Assembly: GCA_032622095.1 (NCBI GenBank)
Contig: CP136062.1
Coordinates: 199,091,887-199,155,886, forward strand
DNA from: Siphonodentalium dalli
Lineage: Eukaryota > Mollusca > Scaphopoda > Gadilida > Siphonodentaliidae
Reading direction: 5' to 3'
Length of the DNA stretch: 64,000 nt
Position numbers and translations under genes: made by a program. The notes beneath the pieces are model-generated. The model had not been told where the DNA came from and searched no databases. It saw only the letters and a program-made list of their open reading frames with translations. Below, one piece after another: positions 56,853-64,000 of the stretch; positions within the stretch are counted from its first letter, which is position 1; every line of letters begins with the position of its first letter.

Positions 56853-57287
56853 ATATATGTGACGCCTCGATGTGTAATTAACCAAAATATATACTCGTCG
56901 CGTACTTGAGATTGGTTATGCATATAATACTAATCGTAAACAAGAAACTATGCATATATGCTCTACTATTCTTCCCTGCATGTTTGGCAGACCCATTGTA
57001 GTATTATACACTCTATACTCTACCCAACGCGTCGAGTATTTAATGATTAGAACATTTAATCGCGGCGACGTGATCGAACCAAGTGTCTGACATATATTGT
57101 TTCAACTATTGGATATTTGTATTAACCAAAGGTTGGATATCCGTGATATCCAAATGTCACATCCAGATTTCCAACGGTTGGGACAATTACACATTATGAC
57201 AACGAGCTCATTGTGTCTATTTGTCAGGATATATACCTGCTACATACAATGGATGACGTCACATAAATGCTCTAGGTTATAGATAGT

Positions 57288-57353
57288 GCCCAGTGGGGTG
57301 GGTATATAATAGTCCACAATGCGAAGCGGAGTCAATTATACCCACTACACTGG
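57288..57353. repeat. Inverted repeat, about 22-bp arms
   Basis: gtgcccagtggggtgggtat near 57288 mirrors atacccactacactgggtac ending 57353. Looks like the ends of a very small MITE. Confidence 0.6.
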
Positions 57354-57359
57354 GTACTA

Positions 57360-57840
57360 TATATCAGCTTAGTTAACGACAACACACGTTCTATTTATTA
57401 TATTTCGCTGAATAATTCGAACATGCAGCATGCATACTACATAACCGTAACAATACAAATTAATGGACTGGTCAAATTCCCTTCATTAGATGTTAATAGA
57501 AACCATATACAAATCGATTTACTGAGAACAAGTATGATATTATCCACTTACCGATCAACACTTTAAGAGAAAAATAATCGTCGCCAAAAATAAATGTGTT
57601 GAAGTTAAGTTCAATAAACCTAAACGCGCAGTAGTTAGGTTTTATTTTGAATGCACAAAAACCCGAAAATATACCACAAGGTGAATTCAACCGAATGTTG
57701 CCACTGCGCAAGTTGACACCGTTCCTGTGAAAAACTTGCTCACATTGCAGAAATGTTTTAATTTCATTGGAAACGCCTTAGTAAATTGGTGGCACATTTA
57801 TGTATATCTGTTCTCAAGGTTAGTGCTTCTGTTCATTGCT
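57360..57840. other. Intergenic stretch, nothing recognised
   Basis: No supported feature. Confidence 0.35.
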
Positions 57841-57844
57841 TTTT

Positions 57845-58153
57845 AGGGGGCCTCGGTGGCTCAATCGGTTAGGGTTACAACTCCAAGCCGTTTCGCCTTC
57901 CAGCGCTGGCGATAAGGGTTCAAATCCACATGTTTCCATCGTGGACTTTGTAACTCGAAATCGTTATCTGGGAAAGTTGCCAGTTACTTGCCGATGGCCG
58001 GTGGTTTGCCGCACATGGTCGACGAGTTTATCAGCCATTGAAATCACTGTTAGATTAGCCGTAAGTGTGCGGATTTCCCCCACCATTAAAACTGACAATG
58101 TCGTGATATGGCCTTAGTGGCTAAAGCGACATAAAACCCCAATCAATCAATCA
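57845..58153 (+). mobile_element. tRNA-derived SINE
   Basis: The head starts gggggcctcggtggctcaat with an A-box-like tggctcaatcggttaggg and a B-box ggttcaaatcc (57917-57927). The centre has gccagttacttgccgatggc and ccggtggtttgcc, and a second block tttcccccaccattaaaact. The tail is (aatc)n at 58139-58153. It is full length, with a plan matching the minus-strand SINE at 29471-29757. Confidence 0.85.
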
Positions 58154-58159
58154 TTGCTT

Positions 58160-59850
58160 TGTACATGCGAGTTTGGTATAGTAGTGTGCTAAATTTAGCA
58201 CTATACTATACAAGTATAGTATACAACACTATACCACATATGACACATCTCTCGACCAATCAGAAGGTGCCATTTCTGGATGAGATGAGATAGATATGGT
58301 TTATATACCCTGTATTATTGTATATATGATGTTAATTATATTGTGGACTAAAAGATGTATATAATTTTATCAGCAACCAAACTATGCAGTGCATGAAAAT
58401 GATACATCAACGGAATAAACACCAATAGATGCATACCCATCACGCATTATAACCATGCGCATGCAAGTTCTCATATATGGCCATGTGAGGCGGTTTGTAA
58501 TCAACCAAACAAGTGATCTTTTGTTTTCCGTTTTACCACACGCTGCAGATTTTAATAAAATCTTCCGGTAGTTAATATACGTACCATTTGGGAAATGGAC
58601 GTCTTTGATATCCGACGTAATATGCTAATGTCTACAAATAAATTTAAGACCACACGAAGGAAATCTAATAACGTCTGGGTTTAGTTATTAGTATCGGCCA
58701 GTAAGTACTTAAATTAGTGCCCGTGCCCATTACAGCCAGACAATATCGACAAGGAATTATTCACAATACCAAATCTGTCAGACTTGCGCAATTACATCAT
58801 GACACCAAACTCATATAGGCTAAAACCCACATCTTCTTTAACCATGACGTTGTCCGGTGACATTCACGATTCAAGGGGGGAGTGTAAATTATGTTGGTGT
58901 AAACATGTTTATTGCTCATTGGTGCATTCCAGTTAAATACTAAATATTATCCAGTATAATGTGTACCAATGAGAACACGGACTTTGCATTAAGCGGATTA
59001 TTATATGGTGGCCATTTCCGATAATTATAATGTCTCTCAAACCCCGAGCGATGCAACAATGATTATATTTCTTATACTGCATGTGGCTGCTGTGTAGCAT
59101 AGTATATATGCCAGGTTCCCCAGTCCCCGGGCCCATGATGTTGAATGGATGAAAGGGCTGCATATATAACAAGAAAACCCATGTCATAAATGGTAACGCG
59201 CTCAAGATAATATATTATATACCCATGATTGTAATTATAGAACATAAAATATATTGGTTTCACGAATGACCAACTCATAATTCCGTTAAAACAACTATAC
59301 ATTCAACTTATTACAACCATATGCGGCTTATCACTGAAGGTTTCTCATGCATCTCACCAGAATTCCCAATTACACCTTTTACCGGACTCGGCCTCCGGGT
59401 CGCAGTTCGACTCTTAATATGTCTAAAAAATTCCCATGTCTATAAATAAAACGCCCATGGCCCATGTATACCAAACATGAGCTATACATTATACACGCGG
59501 AGCGCGAAATAAACGATGGTTTATTAGTACCTGGGGACTGGGTTTTATGATGTCGCGAATAGTGTTAAAACGTTAGGAATTGTAACTAGTCACCTCTACC
59601 CCCTATGAAACATGCATACCAGTTAACAGATAGTGGTGAATCTTGCATGTATGAGTAGCAGTTAAGAAAATATCGAATAAAGGCTGAAGAAATATGGGGA
59701 CCCGATTTTGTAAAGTCTATGACTTGAATAAGTCTTTCTGTGGCATACATACACAATATGTCAGAGATATAGTGACATTGACTATGGTGGAGATCTTTGC
59801 TCAACTGATCCCTTTTTATAGGTGCCCATAATTAAGTTGAATATTGTTCT
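58160..59850. other. Intergenic stretch, mostly unassigned
   Basis: Contains a run of tatagtrt-type palindromes at 58172-58245 (for example gtgctaaatttagcac). No gene supported. Minus-strand frames at 58933-59302 and 59586-59804 lack motifs. Confidence 0.35.
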
Positions 59851-59859
59851 ATAATTATA

Positions 59860-60319
59860 TGTGACCCGCCATATCAAATCCAGTCGTAAGTCGGGATTTT
59901 TTTTACCCTGTGCCAATGCATTGTCTTATATATGCGAGTCGACCATAGGCCGCCTCGCATATATAAGACAATGCATTGGCCTAACAATTTTTTACAATTT
60001 TAATAATTTGTTCTTGTATTCTTTAACAATTTTATAATTTCACCCATACAGAGCCCCAGACAAACATGAGCAGACGACACTCTTCTATATGCTTCTATAT
60101 ATGTGTGGGGCTCCCTGCAGGGTAATGGATGTTTTTTTATTTTATGTCCTAAAAATTGTAAGAAACATTTATTTAAAAAACATGATAAAAAATTGTTAGG
60201 CCAATGCATTCTCTTATATATGCGAGGCGACCTGTGGTCGACTCGCATATATAAGAGAATGCATTGGCACAGGGTAAAAAAATCCCGACTTACGACTGGA
60301 TTTGATATGGCGGGTCACA
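59860..60319 (+). mobile_element. Double-hairpin MITE with TA-flanked TGTGACCCGCC termini, copy H
   Basis: Inverted termini TGTGACCCGCCATATC and the complement, both bordered by TA. The first hairpin (near 59914-59982) differs from the standard cassette by a paired change in the two arms (gcattGtctt opposite aagaCaatgc), so no base pair is lost. The second (near 60200-60268) has standard arms. Spacer like copy F. Confidence 0.87.
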
Positions 60320-60541
60320 TATTGGCCGGTGATTGGTTTACTGTTTTACGATGATAAACTGGACAATGAGCTGCACAATTATCATGTTCCACGAATCACC
60401 TTGACTTGACTTGAAACATATTTTATTTGCATAATATACACAAGGGATTTGGGCACAAGTTTTTGCAACTTATGAAGCCCCTCTCCTAACAACGGTACAA
60501 ACGTATTTGCATAGTGATAAGTTATGAGAGATATAATGTGT

Positions 60542-60624
60542 AGTGCCTTCCAGAGATGATCAGACTTGAAGTTGTTTCTTGGGCCAAGAAACAACTTCAA
60601 GTCTGATCATCTCTGGAAGGCACT
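60542..60624. repeat. Perfect 83-nt palindrome (41-bp arms, 1-nt centre)
   Basis: The left arm runs from agtgccttccagagatgatc to tgtttcttgg and the right arm is its exact complement. The central base is 60583. No mismatch in 41 pairs. The motif ctctggaaggca recurs near 60782. Confidence 0.97.
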
Positions 60625-61370
60625 TGGCTGAGCGAACATTTGTATTTAAAGAATGTCACCACATAATTAATGTTTGGTGTGATTGACAAGTGCTAATATA
60701 TGATCTATTCTTAGTACTTGTATGTTGGCTGTAAAATATAATGGTACACTTGACTTGTTTTCTATATTGGTTTTTGTTGTGCTCTGGAAGGCAATACAGA
60801 TAATAAATAAGAATGAGATGTTTGAATGGGATGATTGTCGACTTGTGCAGGAGGTAAATTTGACATATAGCCTATAATAATCACATGCATTCCTATTTTC
60901 TAAATTGACTATCATTTCATTTCAGTTCAACCGATCGCATGTCAGTTGCTCTCACTCAGAGAGCTTAGCCTCCTAAGTTGACCTCGGTGTACAATGTTTT
61001 CATGCTTATCCCCACCGAGGTCACACTGCATGTGTAAACGAGAACTAGCGTGCTGTAGCGTGTGGTTCCAAAGTAAACGCGCGTGTGGTTATATTAGGAA
61101 AATATACGCCATCATTCATAAAATATCTATATTTTGTTTTAGATGATTGGGTGATCGGGAATCTCTCACGATATGCTTCTGATTTGTCTTGCGAAATTTC
61201 GCAGCATTAATACGCGGTCTGGGTCGGATGGCGTTCGTTGCAGAAATATTCATATTTTTTCAAATCGCCATCAACAGAAGGTATATTAAAATATATATAG
61301 TTTTGTTCATATGCCAAACATAATCAGCGCGTAAATAGTATACCCCAGCACGCAAGTACTGATTTACATT
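60625..61370. other. Intergenic stretch, nothing recognised
   Basis: A short inverted pair cctcggtg / caccgagg near 60984-61020 is visible. No gene supported. Confidence 0.35.
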
Positions 61371-61646
61371 GTGGATGTACATGTACTTCATGCGTTCAGT
61401 GCGTTCCAGTTGGTCCATTGTTTGAGCTGGGCACCCCACGTGTGTTTGGGTCTCCAGGTTGCACCAGTAGAGGACTCTTCGGGACTCTATACTGATCCAG
61501 ACCTGGAGTCGACCGGAGCCCAGCGGTCAAACGAGGCACAGACATGGATGGCGAAGATGAGGAAGAAGACATCCTCTCACGGATACAAGGATGCCACACG
61601 GTGGAGCAGCTGGAAACAAAAGAAAGCTGAGAGACGCCCAGCTTCC
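61371..61646 (+). pseudogene. Second copy of the basic ORF, split by a MITE
   Basis: A plus-strand frame carries K-x-RKK-x-S, DA-x-x-RW and KKAERRPAS, aligned with the ORF at 42710-43264. It is cut at the TTAA where MITE copy I begins. The unit resumes at 62043 with different-looking sequence and ends near 62560 with a 3' end similar to that at 43.4 kb. No recognised family. Confidence 0.45.
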
Positions 61647-62042
61647 TTAACCCTTTACCCAACAAACCGGCCAAAACCGGCCAAATAAAGCTTGAACAGC
61701 CTAAAATATCTTCGGTCTGTCTCAATAGAACCATACAAATATGGATATCATTGGAACCGGCTCCTTGACCACATTGTGATAGTTACAGTTATGACCTGTG
61801 CCAATGCATTCTCTTATATATGCGAGTCGACCATAGGTCGCCTCGCATATATAAGAGAATGCATTGGCCTAACAATCTTTTTTTAACACTTTTTCCATTT
61901 TTTCTTACATTCTTTAACAATTTTATAATTTTTAATGTGTTAAGCCAATGCATTCTCTTATATATGCGAGGCGACCTATGGTCGACTCGCATATATAAGA
62001 GAATGCATTGGCACAGGGCCGTTCTGTTGGGTAAAGGGTTAA
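61647..62042 (+). mobile_element. Double-hairpin MITE, TTAACCCTTTACCC family, copy I
   Basis: Full length: TTAA at 61647-61650 and 62039-62042, inverted CCCTTTACCCAACA termini, hairpins near 61800-61868 and 61946-62014 with standard arms. It interrupts the conserved ORF of the 61.4-62.56 kb unit. Confidence 0.93.
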
Positions 62043-62560
62043 CCCAGCTACCACGTGGACCACAACCAATAATGAGCCATTCTACAGTTCGTCGTGGAGC
62101 TGGACAACCCCTTCGTCGCCCTCAACACATTCGAATAGGAATGCTAGCTGACGCGCCTAAGACTCCTTCATGGGTACCACAAGCAAGAGTCAGTCAGCTG
62201 CTGCCAGCCAACAACTACATAATCAGCAACATGTACAAACTCCGAGGGAAAGAACGAAAGCACTGACATAATGACCATTGTCAAATTAGTTAATATCGAG
62301 AAAATACAACAAGAAACAGGGGGATCAAAACAATGACATGAAGTTATAACAGCAATGATCGAGGAACACACATCATCTCCGACAGACCACCGCCGCACCT
62401 CCTCTTCCCAGACAAAGGAAGAAGTAGAAGAAATAAAAAATGGGTCTTGTTGTATTGTAAATTGTAATAGTTTTTAATAATTAAAGGCATGGCTATGAGG
62501 AACAGGGGAGGGTTACATTTCGGCCATTTCGACTAACCCGTGCTACCCCCCCCCCCCCAA
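62043..62560 (+). repeat. 3' part of the GC-rich repeat unit
   Basis: Continues the unit split by MITE I. The 3' end (attaaaggcatgg, ggagggttacatttcggcc, run of C at 62547-62558) resembles the end of the 42.3-43.46 kb unit. Confidence 0.5.
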
Positions 62561-62704
62561 ACCACAACTTCGCTGAAATTCCAATTTCGGTCCGATATCA
62601 TTTGGCAACTTCTGAGATAATTTCTATATTTCTATACGGCAAAATATTTCACAAAAGTAAATTTGGGTCAGCTCGGACCCTGATATGAAGTCCGTATTCA
62701 TATA

Positions 62705-62863
62705 GGTTATCACCACCATGTGTGTTTCTGAGATCCGTATTCAAGTCGAGCTGCCTTCTCTGGGCAGTCTATCGACGAGTCCGTAGGACGAGTCGATAGA
62801 CAGCCCAGAGAAGGCAGCGAGACTTGAATACGGATCTCGGAAACACACAGGGTGATGATAACC
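62705..62863. repeat. 159-bp near-perfect palindrome, copy 1
   Basis: The arms start ggttatcaccaccatgtgtg and meet at gacgagtccgtaggacgagtc. Only a few arm mismatches (for example caagtcgag versus the complement of cgagacttg). Followed by aatttatcttacaattcgtc, which is also found after copy 2. Confidence 0.93.
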
Positions 62864-63777
62864 AATTTATCTTACAATTCGTCCCATAAAAATGCAATAA
62901 AACTCAATTTAAAACAGGAACTATTTTATTACGCGCAACACACAACGTACACAATTCTCAGCACGCGATGTTGTGATAAGTCAAATTCTGAGAAATTCAC
63001 GTCACTATTCAAATTCACTTTGGCTGGAATCCGATTCAATGAAGAGGCGACGATATTTTCGTTTCATATGTTCGACATAATTGTCACTTTTAACAGGATA
63101 ATTGTATTATTTTATGGTGCAATCTCCTTGGATAGTGATAGTGTTGGCGAGATGCATTGCCGGAGATGACTGTCCATTCAGAGTTTTGGTGAATTTTGAA
63201 CTTTCCGACACTTCGACAATCGAGTTCTGACTCGCACTAAAATAACCCATTTAGAGGAAATGCAATAAATCACGGACTTTTCGTATGTATTGTGTTTTAT
63301 ATCCTTAACATAAGATAAAATTAATTTGATTTTTCCTTCTGTATTTTATCGAATAAAAATGCGTTCAGTAGCTTTTGATCAAGACCGTACTGAATTACGG
63401 GGAATTCCCTACTTCGCTAAAATAGAAATTGTCAAATAATCCGTATTCGTGCATGCCCGCTGTAAACAATGTGTAAACTTCGTTCCTTTTTCGATTTCCA
63501 AACATTTTTGGGTGGTTATTTTGAGCTTTTTGGGCCCTGTCTCCACATTTTGTCAACTTTATTGAACTAATTATTGATTATTTTACATTCGTAGCACACG
63601 AGTATATTATTTTAGGACTTTTAGTTGGTTATATAGACGTTTCGTTTTGAAAACAAGCCAGTTGTCGAAACGCACGTGCACCAGCTGTTGCCATCCACGA
63701 TATCCTTGTTGCCATCCAGGATACAAGATCGGAAACCGCCTAGTCGTTTTCGCGTGTATTTGATGAAATATAGCTAT
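62864..63777. other. Spacer between the two palindromes
   Basis: AT-rich. A 105-codon plus-strand frame at 62852-63169 begins within the palindrome flank and has no motif. Confidence 0.4.
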
Positions 63778-63968
63778 ATTGTAAGATAAATATAGGTTAT
63801 CACCACCATGTGTGTTTCTGAGATCCGTATTCAAGTCGAGCTGCCTTCTCTGGGCAGTCTATCGACGAGTCCGTAGGACGAGTCGATAGACAGCCCAGAG
63901 AAGGCAGCGAGACTTGAATGCGGATCTCGGAAACACACAGGGTGATGATAACCAATTTATCTTACAAT
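63778..63968. repeat. Palindrome, copy 2, with longer arms
   Basis: Same palindrome, 1,090 bp from copy 1, with one base difference (gaatGcgg). Here the inversion extends further, attgtaagataaa on the left against tttatcttacaat on the right, so this copy shows the complete arms (191 bp) and copy 1 is truncated on its left. The shared right flank runs to the window edge. Confidence 0.93.
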
Positions 63969-64000
63969 TCGTCCCATAAAAATGCAATAAGACTCAATTT

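Noticed and set aside
57845-57930. Functional tRNA gene
   Set aside because: A and B boxes are present but no cloverleaf can be completed and a SINE body and tail follow.
4235-62014. Conserved small proteins containing RSPRIYKRMHW or LLYMRGDLWSTRIYK
   Set aside because: They are translations of the two strands of the MITE hairpin arms, appear in every copy, and run into T-rich spacers. They carry no coding signal beyond the repeat.
62750-62800. Hammerhead ribozyme (gacgagtccgtaggacgag resembles the core and stem II)
   Set aside because: The CUGANGA core is missing its U and the GAAA box reads gagt; the resemblance comes from the palindrome tip.
13040-64000. Upstream exons of the GPCR (helices 1-6) in the window
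   Set aside because: No minus-strand frame shows DRY, the helix 3 aspartate context, or the helix 6 CWxP motif; they probably lie beyond 64 kb.

Overview
The window looks like AT-rich intergenic or intronic nuclear DNA of an animal, probably a lophotrochozoan and most likely a mollusc. The grounds are one recognisable spliced host exon, tRNA-derived SINEs, LINE and Penelope-like fragments, and Helitron-like elements built like those known from bivalves. There are no operons, no dense coding and no RNA genes. The species cannot be read from the sequence.

Host gene content is almost nil. The one convincing host exon is the last exon of a class A biogenic-amine GPCR (alpha-adrenergic/octopamine-alpha type) on the minus strand at 12550-13028. 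It has a splice acceptor at its upstream edge. The rest of the receptor must lie upstream on the minus strand (higher coordinates), beyond a very long intron, so much of the window to the right may be intron.

The rest is a dense, nested repeat landscape. 0.9-5.4 kb: a long-TIR element with GTTTAAAC palindromes, a LINE relic and several TTAA-flanked MITEs. 9-16 kb: a tandem duplication, a hAT-like MITE just after the GPCR stop codon, a Penelope-like GIY-YIG relic, and a 1.67-kb minisatellite with a 31-bp unit. 16-21 kb: a 0.8-kb duplication, a 0.9-kb inverted-repeat element and more MITEs. 24.7-32.5 kb: concentric inverted repeats that look like one large nonautonomous element. 33.9-40.8 kb: broken LINEs, a duplicated segment, a TTAA MITE and Helitron-like elements. 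42-43.5 kb and 61.4-62.6 kb: two copies of a repeat unit carrying a basic, proline-rich ORF. 45.5-49.2 kb: a cluster of CTTAAG palindromes and a Mutator-like element nested in another repeat. 51.7-56.7 kb: a LINE interrupted by five head-to-tail Helitron-like units, then a second LINE tail abutted by a sixth. 59.8-64 kb: a hairpin MITE, a perfect 83-nt palindrome, and a 159-bp palindrome repeated 1,090 bp apart.

The most distinctive system is a 69-nt hairpin cassette (27-bp arms, one conserved internal mismatch, 5-bp inner stem, 3-nt loop). It usually occurs as two copies in opposite orientation, inside at least three MITE families with different termini and target sites (TTAA+CCCTTTACCC, TTAA+CCCTTTCATGACG, TA+TGTGACCCGCC). 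One copy carries a paired, base-pair-preserving change. No transposase for any of these families is visible in the window.
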